A stretch of DNA of 64,000 nt. Origin: Tricholoma matsutake (taxonomy: Eukaryota > Basidiomycota > Agaricomycetes > Agaricales > Tricholomataceae). Of this stretch, positions 24,191 to 36,239 are shown piece after piece. The notes beneath the pieces are model-generated. The model saw only the letters and a program-made list of their open reading frames with translations. It was not told where the DNA came from and searched no databases. A program made the position numbers and the translations under genes. Within the stretch, counting starts at the first letter, position 1; every line of letters starts with the position of its first letter. The stretch spans positions 186,001-250,000 of the forward strand of contig AP026538.1 of assembly GCA_026075535.2 (NCBI GenBank), given 5' to 3'.

Positions 24191-24239
24191 GGCCAATTCT
24201 GGCAGGTACAAGTCCTTATATTTTATGATCTATAATCAA

Positions 24240-25670
24240 ATAATGCTAAATACCTGACAATATTTGGTAATCAAAGTATGCAAAGAAATAAAAAATAAAA
24301 AATCAGCTGAAGAAACTAATCAAAATGATATATAACACATAAAATACAGGTATAAACTTTATATTTAGCCCTAATAAATAACACAAAATAGTGGAAACTA
24401 TTATGTTAATGATGCATCAATGATATAATGTTCTATTACAAGTTAAACATAGCACAAAAATAAGGAGGATATAGCTTATTTTCATTAATAACAAATAATA
24501 ACAAATATATAATAATATCTCTTGATTCTGTTCTAGCAATGTGGATTTTTGTTGGACTTCCAACCATTTTCCACTGAGGTCACCTAGTCATGATTGGCAT
24601 AGCATTAGTATTTTAGATATAGTTTCCATTCCTATGATACTTCCACTACTCTGTTCTCCACCGGTCTCTGACCTAACTCTGCTCTGTAGTATTTAACCTA
24701 TTTACTTCTGTTTGTATTCTTCAGTTCATAAATCAACCAAGTTTACCCATCTCAATCTCTAGTCTCCTCTCCTGTCTCGGACTTCCTCTCAAACTCTGAT
24801 ATTCTTACTGATACACCATCCAATATGAGTCTGACAGATTTCCACCCTCAAGTTCAGCACTTAACAATAATGGTCTAATAGTATACAACATTGTTTATAT
24901 AAGAACTGACTGAAATAATAAATTAAAACTATACAAACAAGGCCAAATAATTCCAAATGAGATTTCAATAATGGGCCAACAATATATCTTTTTATTTCAA
25001 GTTAAATAAAACAAATGGGACAAGAATTGAATGAGATACAGCATTTTTGATGATTTAATAACAAATATAAGCAACCTTTGTTAGCACACATAAATCAGAC
25101 AATGTACAAACAGTATATATTTTATTTGCAGGTTAAATCAGTTGGATTAAAGAAGAACTAACTGAGATACCACAAACAATGCCAAACAATACCAAACATG
25201 ATCTCAATGAATGGGCCAATAATGTATCTTCTTATTCCAAGTTAAATAAAACAAATTGGCTAAGAATTGACCAAGATACAGCATTTTGATAATTTAACAA
25301 ATAAAGATAAACAAATTTGTCAACATAGTATAAAATGCCCAAGCTACATACCCTTCTACAAGTTAAACTCAATTAAATTAGAACTGGCTCTGATATAGTC
25401 TTTTGATCTGCTTGATATATTAACAAATAATAGCAAACATCTGTAAATATCCTTTAAGGATAGACCAACAGTATCTTTTTATTTTCAATTTAAATCATCC
25501 AAAATGGAGAGATACTATATTTAGGCATGACAACAATGTCAAACAATACCAAATACTCTTCTGATGGCCAGTGATGGGCCAATAGTGTATCTTCTTATTC
25601 CAAGTTAAATAAAACAAATCAGCCAAGAAATGAGCAAGATACAGTATTTTGATGATTTACAGCTATTTGC
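24240..25670. repeat. AT-rich degenerate satellite-like array
   Basis: Units share ATGGGCCAAYA, TTATTYCAAGTTAAATAAA, GAGATACAG, ATTTTGATGATTTA and AACAAATA blocks. The clearest starts are near 24972, 25211 and 25575, with weaker half-units near 25095, 25335 and 25465, so the underlying period is about 120 bp. The array is strongly AT-rich compared with both sides and has no long ORF. Confidence 0.7.
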
Positions 25671-26276
25671 GGTACTGAAAGCGCATGCGAATTATTTTTG
25701 AAAAACCACCAGTTTGTAAGGTGTAGCTTCTGCAGGCTCTAGCATGCTCAAAACACGTCAGATTGTCCTAAAAAGTAGCACATTCTAACTGGGTACTCAT
25801 TGTGGAGGGCATAGTACCAATTTTATGTGTAATTACACAGTATCACTCATATAGGATTTTCATATTTCCAATGGTCATAGCAACCCTGACTGCACATAGC
25901 TTGATCATGAACCACCAGCATCGCCCTCAAGACTTGGCTACAACCATGCATGGGCAACCAACAAAATGCCCGCAAGTTATGTCTGGTGCTGACAGCAACA
26001 TCCACTGAGGCTGCAGACTCAAACACCTCAACAGAAACCAGCATGGCCCCTGAAGGACAAGCTCCTGCCATGACTTCTTCCTCTGACAACGATGACGATG
26101 AGTCTCTACCTGAACCTCATGAGATTTCCATAACTCCGAAGAAAGCTGCAAAGGGCCATAAAAGGAAGAAGGCTGTGGAGAAGGATACAGATGACAAGTG
26201 TGAAGCAGCAGCAGAACTACCAAAGAGTAAGTTCAGAATTTGCATTGCATGATTCTCAGCAGTGATGACCAAGTAC
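25671..26276. other. spacer with one small acidic ORF
   Basis: The plus-strand ORF 25950-26252 (100 codons, begins MGNQQNARKL) has a Ser/Asp/Glu-rich centre and a Lys-rich segment (KKAAKGHKRKKAVEKD). It could be an N-terminal exon of a chromatin or transposon protein, but no domain is visible. Confidence 0.3.
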
Positions 26277-27030
26277 TTATATTAAATCAAACGATGCAAA
26301 GATGCTCGCAATCTTGTAGCCTTTCTTTTCAACATGCACTTTTATGAGTGGGAGATGTTCGGGTGGAATGGCGGAGCGGTCAGTAGCACTCAAATAAATG
26401 TCGAGCAAGCAGCAGGACAGACGCTTGTCGCTTTGATCCTTCTTGCCTGAGCTCCACCTAACCTCTAGTTCTGGCCTTGCTTCCACAATCACATCCATGA
26501 CAACCTCAAGGAGATCTACTTGGGGCTCCGCTTCACCAGAAGACAGAATCTCCACATAGCAAGCCAAAGAGATATTGGAGGCGCTCTCACTGAATGGCTG
26601 GATGTCGAGGCCAAAGTCAGCGAAGTCCTGGTAGCGAGGTTCAGATTGAAGATTGAGAAGAAGGTTCTTGATGAAGGCCGTAGGGGTCTCATTTGATGTG
26701 GGGATGATACCTCATACAACAAGCTGATGTCCCTTAGGTAGCATCGCGAGTGTGAATGGGGAGGAGTGATCGTCAGAAGTCTGATCCATATCGGGAGTTA
26801 TTGCCCTGACAACACCTCGTCTTTTCGTGCGTGGGGTGAATGGTGGTTTCAGCCTCAATGGGGTTGAGGGGGGAGGCGTGGTGGGAATGAGGGCAGGAGC
26901 TGGAGGAGTATCCATGATGCAGGGTCTTCAGGGTCGCAACAAATGGGGAATTACAGAAATAGGTTTGAAAATCACATCAAACGAGAGTAAAAGGCAAGAA
27001 CACGCAGTTTTTAGTGGTTGAAAGTCACAG
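26277..27030 (-). pseudogene. LINE ORF1 N-terminal part, inverted
   Basis: Minus-strand frames 26915-26712 (MDTPPAPALIPTTPPPSTP) and 26567-26277 (LACYVEILSSGEAEPQVDLL .. RPELEVRWSSGKK) read as the beginning of a basidiomycete LINE ORF1. One TGA/frame break lies after HQLVV. Where it ends (IASIFASFDLI) the plus-strand frame at 27037 seems to take over (RRIFTEARERFG). About 100 bp before the ATG may be 5' UTR reaching to about 27030. The arrangement is the one produced by twin priming. Confidence 0.6.
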
Positions 27031-27036
27031 TAAGGC

Positions 27037-28020
27037 TTGAGAAGGATTTTTACGGAAGCTAGAGAGAGGTTTGGTAGCCGTAGAGCAGCAGATAACTGTT
27101 TTTTTGAAATGGGGTGGAGTCTACCCACTGACGCAGATCGCTTTAGTGCCCTACAGTTCATCGATGTCCCTGACAAGGTCTCTAAGGAACATGCCCGAAT
27201 TGAGCCGTTGAAGGAAATCCCCATCCTTCGACCCTTTGAGCTCATCGTCAAGGGTGCTCAAGACTATGACTTCCTTGAGGGCATCCTCGAAAAATGGATT
27301 AGGAAGACTGTCCCCCACTCCCTGATTGAAACTCGCTCAACAACACTCAACTCAGATCTCTTGATTTTCTCCATGGCTATGTGGGCAGATACGGCTAAAA
27401 TTATGCACAGTGCCAACTCCTTCCAAGAGCTTTTTTGCAACCAGCTCTCCACACCCAGGTTGCTCTGGGACTCCAATGATGATCCCCTCAACAAGAACTC
27501 TCTTGGTGACCAAGTCGCGAAGGGCGCTTCCCTGATCAGTGGGAACATTGCGTCGCTGTCTCATCAAATCCAGGAACTTCGTGGGGAGGTCACTGTCATC
27601 AGATGCCAGCAGGACAACATGGTCTCTCATCAAACCAGAATGTACCATGCCATCTCCGACCTCGATGTCTGCATGAGCCAGACGCAACAAGCCCTTCTCA
27701 TCCAGGGTCAGGAGTGCCAATTGGACGACGAGTCCAGAGTTAGCAGCCTTTGTGTTGCTGCCATGTTCTCAGATGAGAAGTCGAAGGAGGTATATCACAA
27801 GACTATATCCGAATTTGAGGTGTCATTGGCTGACAAAAGGGAGTGTCTCTCGAGCTTCACTAACCAGCTCACTGCAGTTGTAAGACATCCACTCCTTCCC
27901 CCTCCCTCCATGCCAGCGCCTGCCCCCTCCCAGCCTCCCCACCCACTCAACCCCTTCCTCCTCCCCCTCCCCCTGCTCCTCCCTTTCCCCCCCCTCCACC
28001 TTCTCCACCTTCTGATCTAG
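27037..28020 (+). pseudogene. LINE ORF1, middle and C-terminal part
   Basis: 327 codons, open. It contains PILRPFELIVKGAQDYDFLEGILEKW, then STPRLLWDSNDD, a heptad-rich coiled-coil region (SLSHQIQELRGEVTVIRCQQDNMV .. HKTISEFEVSLADKRE) and a Pro-rich tail. ORF1 proteins of LINEs bind RNA and form the RNP; the coiled coil fits self-association. It probably begins inside the original protein, since the N-terminus is in the inverted part. It shifts frame in the Pro-rich tract into the next ORF. Confidence 0.65.
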
Positions 28021-28027
28021 TCCCTGG

Positions 28028-31000
28028 TTGCCTTACTCTCTGCCCCTGACAGTGAGTGGACCCAGCAACACACCAAAAAAGAGGAAAATCAGCAAAGATC
28101 TGAGCCCATCTGCATCTCGTGTAATGTGCTCTGCATCATCGCTGTTGGCCACTAGTCAGATGGTCCTGGACCCTGTGGCGGCAGCCAGTTTCATGGACTG
28201 TGATGTGGAGATGGTGAGTGCCAACTACACTCCATTTTTCATTTCTCCGCCTGTTGACATGGGTGCTCGGTGTGCTAGTAATGAATCCAATGAAGTTACG
28301 CCGACATTGGCCAGCATTGCGGGGCTCAAGGCTGATCGAGGCTGTGCTAGGCCGGCTGGACGGAGGAGATCTTTACCTGATAGTACTACCCGTTGTCCTG
28401 TTTATACCGCACCCAGCTTTCCTGCCTTTTCATCCTTTCGTACTATTGTCCATGCCCCTGCTTCTTCTTGCTACAAAGGGCTTGTTGTCCCTGCCTCATT
28501 GCCCTCCACCAGTTATGCTTGTCTTGATTTCATGTGCTCTGCCGAACCACCCCACTCCTCTGTCTATGCTTTGTGCTCTTCCTCCTTATGTCATCCTCTA
28601 TGTCTTGTTCTCATATTCTTGATGTTTGTCAATGCTACGGCGGCGATGACCACTTTTGCTCAGTCTGAGCTCTCTGTTTGTGCCTTGAATGCTAACAGTC
28701 TGATGAGCCCTGTTAAATTAACGTTCATTGGGCCACTTCTTATGAAGCTAGCCCCCCACTTCTTTGCACTCTCAGAGACAAAGACTCGAATGAATGTTGC
28801 CTCCAATCTTCAGATCTCTAATTATGAGGTCTTTGAGGAGAGGGCAGTACCATGTGTTGCTTCACACCTGGCAAAATGGGGAATCATATTAGGTGTCCGA
28901 AAGGACATACAGATAGTGGCTCGTGTTCCACTTAATCACACGCCAATCATCGGTTGTGTTGTTGCTGTTGACATTGTTGCTCCCTCACTATCGTCTTCTT
29001 CCGCCTCCTTTATCCATTGTGTTTTTGCTGTTTATGCCCCTTGCGATCCCAGTGCTGATGACTTATCTCTCGAATTCTGGCCATGTCTTACAGACATAGT
29101 CCGAGAGACTAAGACATTGTGGTCCCTTTTTGGTGATCTCAATGCAATGGTTGCAGCCTTTGAGCATGCCTCAGACAATGTTCTGGCTCGTTGTGCCTTC
29201 AACAAGTTTTTACTGAACACTCATGGTACTGACCTCTGGCAGATATGTTCAGATCGCAACCATTTTATTGATTGGACATGCCGTGGTTGGCATTCAACTG
29301 ATGGGGGCAACATCATTGATTGGATTGTAGTCTCCAGCCACTATCTTCTGGACTCCAAGATTTTGACGGATCCCACGTGGGTCCCAGGCTCCAATCACAG
29401 GGCTGTCAAAGCTAGGTACATTCTGAAGTCCTTGATCCCTGATATTTCAGCTGTCTCGTTGACTCCGTTCATATCGTCCAGACCCCTTCCACCTCCCAGA
29501 GTCAAGTATCCCTCCATAGATGACAAGTACAAGTTCACTATCTTTTCTGATTCAGTGGACCACTTGGTGGCATCAAACTCTGTGTCACTTCAGGCCGAGA
29601 TCATGAACGATGAGTTGTACATTGAAAGATACAAACTGCTGACCACGCTCATTGAACAGGTGGCAGTAGATACCTTTGGTTGGAATAGACCCTACAGGTT
29701 TGTTGAAAGGAAGGTCACATCTCCTCGTATCAGGGAACTAGTTGCTCACATTAGACATCTTGGTGGAGCTATCTCACGGTCCAAGGGTGATTCTTGCCAG
29801 ATGTCCTATGGCTTGCACATGGTCCTCAACCAGTACTTGGCTCAGTTTGCACTTCTCGATAATTTGCCTTTCGAATCAGTCACCAAATACCTGCTTGATG
29901 CCAGGTGCAAATGCCACAAAGAACTTTATGCCACTAAGAGGGCTGAAATTCTCGAACGCGCCAAGCATTATGACATGCATTGAATAAGGGGAGTACTTTT
30001 TGGTAGTTCTTCAAAGAAGTTAATGTCTGGGTCTGCTTCCTTTGTTCCTCTTCCTATGGCGATTAACTCCACAGCAATACCTGGTGTTATTGTGACCAAC
30101 CCTGCATCCGTGGCAGAGGAGACAAGGCAGTACTTCACTGGGCTTTACACGTGCTCAGTACCTCCTAATAAGCCCAAGCCCTGGCTCACGACATCTTTGG
30201 TCTGCGCTGTCAAACATCGTGTCCTGGATGACCCCTTTGTGTGGCCGATCGCAGCGACTTTAGCCGACTTCCATGCCATGCTTTGTAAAGGATATCCTCG
30301 TCCTTCACCTGGTCCAGATGGGTGGGAGAAATGGTGCATCAAGAATCTGTTGGATGGAGTTCTTGGGCTTGTGCTTGACCTGCACAACTACTCAGTCATC
30401 AATGCAAGTTTCCCTGGGGATGTGAAAGATACCCACCTCACCTATTTCCACAAACGTGGAATCCATACTGACCTGTCAAATTGGAGAGGCCTTCTCATAT
30501 CTAACTTTTTAGCCAACTCACCCATGACCTGGCTCAACTTCAAGCTGTCACCTTACGCAGCCCGCAAAGGTATCATCCCAGAGACCCAAGTTGCCACACA
30601 GCCAGGGGTCCAAACTCATGATCTCAAGAGTTTCCTTAGTGGGCTAAAAATGTGGAGCCATCGGACAAAAATCCCTCTCTATCTTCTGAAGCGAGATCAG
30701 ATGAAAGGCTTTGACTACCTTGCTCCACAGGGTTTTTATGATGCCTGTGCAGCATATGGTTTACCTTCTGCTATTGCTGATCTAGATTGTGCTGCCCAGT
30801 CCTCAACACATTGCTTTCCTTGGACAGCGTTTGCATCGCTGATCCCATTGTAGTGGAAGGCATCACCAAGCAAGGTGGGCCAATGTCACCATTCAAGGCC
30901 ACCATCACCACCAGCCTTGGACATCATTACCTGGATGATCTGGCATCCTCCGACCCTGACTGTGTTGTCATCCAAAGCATGTCAAAATCAGCTGATGACC

Positions 31001-33438
31001 CTCATCTCCCAGATGATGCTGTTTCACTTTGTTTCACCATGGCTGAGGCTACTGACGACTCATATGTTGAAGCTCTGACATTCCCAGCTCTCCAACGCTT
31101 CACGCTCGCTATGGAGCGCTTTCAGTTCCTTTATGGGTAGCTCACCTCATGAGAGAAGATGACCCTGCATATTCTCAACAGTCCTGGCGTACCACTGAAA
31201 ACCCTCCCGCTCCAATCAATCACAAACATCCCTGGAACTGACCCCTGGATGATCACTGAGCATGAGGTTCCTGTGTCCACTAATGAGTTCAATTTTTTAC
31301 AGGCACAGGTTGACGATCCCAAGAACTGCTACCTGGAGCTTGTAGATATTATTGACTCCTTCTCCTTCCCAGCCTTCTCAATCCGCACCCCTTTCACCCT
31401 TATTCGCAAGATTGTATCACAGAACATCATTTCGCAATGTTGAGCACTACTCTCTCTCCAACTGATCCTCCATGATGATGTGATTAGGCTGGACCAAAGA
31501 ATCATGAAGCACGTACATGCTATTCATGGCTTTCCGTTCTGCCCCTCATCTTTGGTGTCCACTCTCCCCTTGGCTCTTGGTGGCTTTGACTTTCTGTCCC
31601 TAGTGCGCATCAATGCTGGTATCGCCATTGATGGTCTCGCACGGGATCTCAACCACCACATTCCGGCCTACAGGATGATGGCACTTATCATGTTGGCAGA
31701 CTGGACTTGTCAGATTAACAGATGCATATACCCCCTTGATCATGAGGGCTTGAGCAGGTCATTCACTCGTTTTACAGACTCAATCCCTGTTGCGTGGATC
31801 ATCACACACAGTCAAATGTTGAAACTAGGTCTAAGCCTTTGTCAAACTGATCAGAGTCACTTACTTGATGGACAATGCTCCATATCTCATGCTCTGTCTC
31901 TCATCAAGCTGTCTAACCCCCAAGTTGAACACCCAACCAGCCATGCCATTCGGTCGATTCAGTCCATGGGTTGCCATTTGCTAAGTCACATTGGTACCTG
32001 GACTGTTAATTGTCAGGGCCTCACCACCTTTGTTGTCAGAGCCCTCCCGACAGGAAATTGGTCATTTGTGCAAAGGAAAAATTGGGGCTTGTTCAAGAGC
32101 TTCTTCTCCCTGGCCCGCATCGGAGCACTCTTCTCTGGTCCAGCCGACTTGTTGCTCTCTCGGTCCCTTAGATAGCAACAGGCTGAGGAATACATTCAGT
32201 CCATTGTGTTGGCTAATCACTTTCTCCCTTCTGAAGTATCTCAGGGCACCCAACTATGGGGTACCGATGGCTCCATGCTCCCTGCATCTGCTGGCCCTCT
32301 TGAGGACAAATCGGTCACATCTGCAGTTACTGGCCCACGCACCATTGTTATGAAACTTCTTGGGCACAACACATCTATTCTCCATGGTGAGCTGGTTGGA
32401 ATCATTGGTGGACTCATCCTCTCAGACACTGGAGACTGCTCCACTGTGATCTACACAGACCACCTCAACTCCACTAGACTCATCAATGACAGCCAGACTT
32501 CTGTCAACATTGATGCTCATCTTCGCCATGTGAACGGTCGTGCTTACTATAGATGGATACTCCACCTTTTGGGCTCTCGACAGGTGGCTGTCCTCTATAC
32601 TAAAGGCCATTCAGCTGAGTCGTCCATTCCTTCCATTCTCAATTCCTCTGCCGATCACTATGCATCTAAGTCACAACATATTCTCCGCTCCTTGCCCCAC
32701 GCTCCACTCCCCACTTTCTTCATGGATTGGTTCACCTTCTTCACATCTTCTGATGGCTGGATAGAGTCAAACATAAGAAGCTTCACTGATCAATTGCTTT
32801 CAGCCCGATGTTCTAGTGAGCTGGAACAGAAGCATGGTCTTCGACTCATTCGATTCCTTTATGACCCCACCCCTCCCCCACCCTACCTTTATTTACGTGC
32901 TTTATCCTGCTATTCAGCACTCGTTCAGCTGTACTCACATTCGGGACAACTTCCCATGGCAGCTCGTCTCCACTCCCAACACAGGATCGAATCCCAACAC
33001 TGTCGCTTTGGCTGCCTTGACATTGCCGAGGATGATCACCACCTCTTTGTTGAATGCCTGTATTTCACAGAACTGCGCCTTAACTGTGTTTTTGATGTTG
33101 TTAAGATCACAGAAGCCAAGTGTCGGGATGTGGTGGAAGAGTGTCTGCTTCCCCTTGACATAGCACAATGCCTCACTTTAGCAGCCAAGTCTCTTTTCTC
33201 AGATGATAGTGCCATTTGGCCACTGCATTGCTCTGCCTTTTATCTAGGCCAGATTCCCAATGTTACCACTCTGCTTGGGTTTGAACATCCAGCACCACAT
33301 TGCCCCTTATCCCCCTCTATTCGACTGTCCCATGTCATTCACTCTATTGCCATGGAGTGGCACACTCACTCGATCCGTCTGGCAGGCCATATCTGGGGCC
33401 AAGTACAGTGCACTGCTGCGGTTGGAGCTGGTTTCTGA
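28028..33438 (+). pseudogene. LINE ORF2: APE endonuclease, RT, RNase H, knuckle (broken)
   Basis: Endonuclease motifs: LNANSLMSP, ALSETKT, VYAPCDP, FGDLNAM, GNIIDWIV, and GSNHR where SDH is usual. RT: PSPGPDGWEKW, KQGGPMSPFKATITTSLGH, and motif C FTMAEATDDSYV. RNase H (from 32206): WGTDGSML, HGELVGII, IYTDHLNS, NSSADHYAS. The tail knuckle is CRFGCLDIAEDDHHLFVEC. Breaks: TGA at 29981-29983, a frame change near 30830, TAG/TGA at 31138-31161 where copy 2 has Trp codons, a TGA near 31441, and TAG near 32173 where copy 2 has CGG. EN nicks the target, RT primes there, and RNase H removes template RNA. Confidence 0.85.
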
Positions 33439-33695
33439 TCTCTATTTCTCATCTATTGACATATTTAGTTCATTGCACACCACAGTGTATTTCGCTCAGC
33501 AGTGGTGGCAAGCTTTCCTCTATGAGGTTTTGATGCTACCCCATTTTTTTTACCTACTTGGTCTATTGAGGCATATTTTTTAGTATGTCCTTAGCTACTT
33601 ATGTGGCGTATATAGATATCAATATAGTAACATAGTAACAACCACATGAACCCTTTTCCAAGGTCATGTGACCACATATGATGCAGCTTTGCTAT

Positions 33696-33711
33696 AAATA
33701 GGCCTTCAACA
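33696..33711. repeat. target-site duplication, left copy, of the SINE
   Basis: AAATAGGCCTTCAACA, repeated exactly at 34075-34090 on the other side of the SINE. Confidence 0.9.
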
Positions 33712-33720
33712 GGGGCACAA

Positions 33721-33731
33721 TGGTGTAGTGG
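33721..33731 (+). promoter_or_regulatory. Pol III A box of the SINE
   Basis: TGGTGTAGTGG, a good match to TRGYNNARNGG, 9 bp after the SINE start. Confidence 0.75.
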
Positions 33732-33788
33732 CAACCATCGTACTCGGCCTAGGCCCTGTGACCAACTGACAATAGGCAGGAGGTCTCG

Positions 33789-33799
33789 AGTTTGAATCC
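33789..33799 (+). promoter_or_regulatory. Pol III B box of the SINE
   Basis: AGTTTGAATCC, close to GGTTCGANTCC with two changes, one of them C to T at the CpG. It starts 68 bp after the A box start. Confidence 0.7.
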
Positions 33800-34090
33800 C
33801 ACCCCTGTTCAGCCACTGGGGGGTTTTAGTGGGTATTATCCAATGTGATGAGTCCCACACTACTGTGATCATACAGTGTGCATAAAATGCATTTCCTCCC
33901 TGGTAACCCTACTCTGAGGTTCAAATTCCTTGGAACCCCTAAGCAGGCGGCAAGAGCAGTAACATTGTCATCCCCATATTGAGCAGGATGGTCTTCCAGA
34001 AATGGAATTCTAGTGTCTCAAAGCCTCCCACACATTGTGGGAAAAATGCTTCCACCAAAAAAAAAAAAAAAAAAAAATAGGCCTTCAACA

Positions 34091-35035
34091 ACTTCTGTTT
34101 TTCATACTTGAGCCTGGTGAACCATATGGTTGGTCATGTGATTTGTATATATATGCAAAACTAACAGCAACCACCCCTGAGATTCATTTGGGTCACATGA
34201 CCTTCCCAAACTCAATATTAATTTTGTTTATTGCTATAAATTCTAAAACAATCCAGAAAAATTCAGGAAAATTGTATCTGGCCTTTCTGAATGATGGGAT
34301 CACTTTTATGCCCATTTGGTAACAATACCCCCATCACATTTCCTAAGAAGGAAATGGTCTGTGTGCAGCTTGAATTATAGGCACTTTTTGTGCATACAGT
34401 AGAGGTTATTATGGCTATGTAAGGAGTAGCTACTATCAGGTCACATGACCCAACTTTACTTGTCTTACAACCACATCCCTATGTCTGTGTAGTCACCATT
34501 CACCTATAGAATCAGGTCATATGCACTTGGGAATCATAAGCTCTAAAGACTCACCACACCTTTTACAGGCTACCTTTCTGCTAGGAAAAATCTTGCAACC
34601 CCCTGTGGATCTGCCATTCTATGCATGGGGAGTCATGTAATAATCATGAAATCTGATGCACTACATCTTTTTCCACTGTGCAGCCAAACAGTAAACCCAT
34701 CAATATTATTGTAAATCAGGTACATATTTACAATCCAATGCCACCTCTCATTGATCTTATCTTGAGGCTAGCCTCAACACCAATACTCTGACTCATCCAG
34801 TTGGACATGCTTCATCTTGCACTACTAGTGAATCTGAAAACCTTCCTGCTTTGGGGTTTGGTGGGTTGGTTCCTGATGATGAGGTGCCAGAAACCTTCAA
34901 AGAGAAGGGTCACAAGAAGGCACAGATGTTGATGTTGAAGTATAAGGTGTGTCAATCTCAGGCTGATCTTAGACTAAGAGTTGGCTATCTAATTCTTCCA
35001 GTCCATCACTAAAGTCCAAGAGATACACTTGGCCC
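34091..35035. other. non-coding stretch with TCACATGA-type motifs
   Basis: No gene is recognised. Repeated TCACATGACC / GGTCATGTGA motifs occur (34130, 34192, 34437) and one 110-bp block recurs inverted at 39530-39665. Confidence 0.45.
34430..34545 (+). repeat. dispersed repeat, copy 1
   Basis: Matches the reverse complement of 39530-39665. Shared blocks include TCCCTATG, TGTGTAGT, ATAGAA and GGTCATATGCACTTGGGAA. The second copy lies inside the exonuclease gene, so this is probably part of a small mobile element. Confidence 0.65.
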
Positions 35036-35315
35036 TAGAGTTTCCAGGTCCAGTTGGGTCTGGTTTTTGGCCTCATTTGACCACGACTGTGACTCCAACT
35101 GGTTGCTATGTACACAAAAACCCCCAACCAGACCAGAAACCACACTGAACAAGACTGAAAATACAATGGGTCACACCAGACTGATGGTCCAGTTTTCCTG
35201 CAGTTTTGATCAGTCCCAGTCACAGTTATATGAAGATCATTTATTTAGTGTAACCAATAAAAACCAGTTGTAACTGGTCATGAACCAGAGCACAGTGGTT
35301 AGCAGTGCAAAACTA
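35036..35315. repeat. possible small hAT-like element
   Basis: The left end TAGAGTTTCCAGGTCCAG resembles the TAGTGTTTTAAGGTCTGG terminus at 11784. The interior has the same GGTCC/ACCAGTT-rich character, and the right end may be GCAAAACTA. No target duplication is visible, so limits are uncertain. Confidence 0.35.
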
Positions 35316-36009
35316 CATTTTACAGCCCTGTATATTTTTTGTTAGCAAACCTGAGAACAACAGGAAAGATGAGTAAACTCACCAAGAGTGACCTTCTTAT
35401 CTCCTCATCTTGACTCTAACGACATTGTTACCTCCTCGCAATCTGAAGGGCCACCAACCACCTCCATCAGGATAATCCAGAAAATTCTTAGTGCACTTAG
35501 TTTGCTTATTCCATGGATAAGCCTGCTAAACTACTCAAGTTGCTTATTCTACACTTAGTGAATTAGTTAGTAAGAGTGAGCAGAAATCTAAGCAAGTCGT
35601 AAGGATGTAAAGTAGTTGGTAAAGCCCAATGAAGCAAATAAGTAAGAAAATGTGTAAGTACAGAAGAATTGTGAAGTGAAAAACAACAGTTTTAACACAT
35701 CAAGAAAGCCCAAAGTTACTTAATGATGCTTAAAGGTACTTAGAGTTAGTGAAACAGCTTGTTGATAAAGGACTTGGGCAAACATGTACAGACACTGATA
35801 AACCAAAAAGCATCAAGGAATGACATCACCCAACAGAGTAAACAATGGGTGGCACACTTGATCCCAGTCCAGGCAATTCAAGTGGGCAACATACCCACAT
35901 TCCAAGACTTGCATGCTAGGAAATGTGGCTGAATTGTCCTTGCAGAGTGTGAGGGGAGAGAAGGAGCAGGCATGGTAGCGTTGTGCTGGCAAGGAACAGA
36001 TGGTGGAGT
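35316..36009. other. stretch without recognised gene
   Basis: AT-rich with many AAGTTA/CTTAGT-like short words around 35500-35760; no ORF of a known family. Confidence 0.4.
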
Positions 36010-36214
36010 TTAGATGGAGCATCCCAAAATGAGAATGAAATTGAAAGCAAAAAGAAGACTCTTTACAAAATGGGGGGGGGCACCATTTTGCAAAAAGGAT
36101 CCTTTTTGGCTTTATTTTCATGTTATTTTCATGTCTCATTCTTGAAAAGTAGATGAAAAATGAAATCAAAAAGGAATCAAAAAGGACTGAAAAAGGACTA
36201 CTGTGAATGACCCT
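36010..36214. repeat. MITE fragment (same family as 38863-39235)
   Basis: The right end CTACTGTGAATGACCCT matches the CTACTGTGAACAACCCT terminus at 39219-39235. The inside has the same ATGAGAATGAAAT / AAAAAGGA texture. The left terminus is not found, so it is probably truncated. It ends directly before the kinase-like coding remnant. Confidence 0.5.
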
Positions 36215-36239
36215 ATTCCTAGCCACTGCGGATACTGAA

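Larger units (their letters stand above)
26277..33590 (+). mobile_element. LINE (APE endonuclease, RT, RNase H) with inverted 5' end
   Basis: Long non-LTR retrotransposon of an agaricomycete type, perhaps near the Tad1/I group. Plus strand: ORF1 C-terminal part, APE endonuclease, RT, RNase H and a Cys/His knuckle, ending near GATGCTACCCCA (33540). The first part of ORF1 (26277 to about 27030) lies in the opposite direction. Partial copies are at 53270-53514 and 57427-58862. Stops and frame changes make it inactive. Confidence 0.85.
33712..34074 (+). mobile_element. tRNA-derived SINE with poly(A) tail
   Basis: About 363 bp between perfect 16-bp direct repeats AAATAGGCCTTCAACA. The head carries RNA polymerase III boxes (A box TGGTGTAGTGG at 33721, B-like box AGTTTGAATCC at 33789), and the element ends in about 21 A residues (34057-34077). 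It would be transcribed by Pol III and moved in trans by a LINE. The body after the tRNA-like head does not resemble the LINE 3' end in this window, so the partner is unknown. Confidence 0.87.

Noticed and set aside
26827..27021. Plus-strand ORF beginning MRGVNGGFSLNG
   Set aside because: It is the complement of the inverted LINE ORF1 start and 5' UTR, so not a separate gene.
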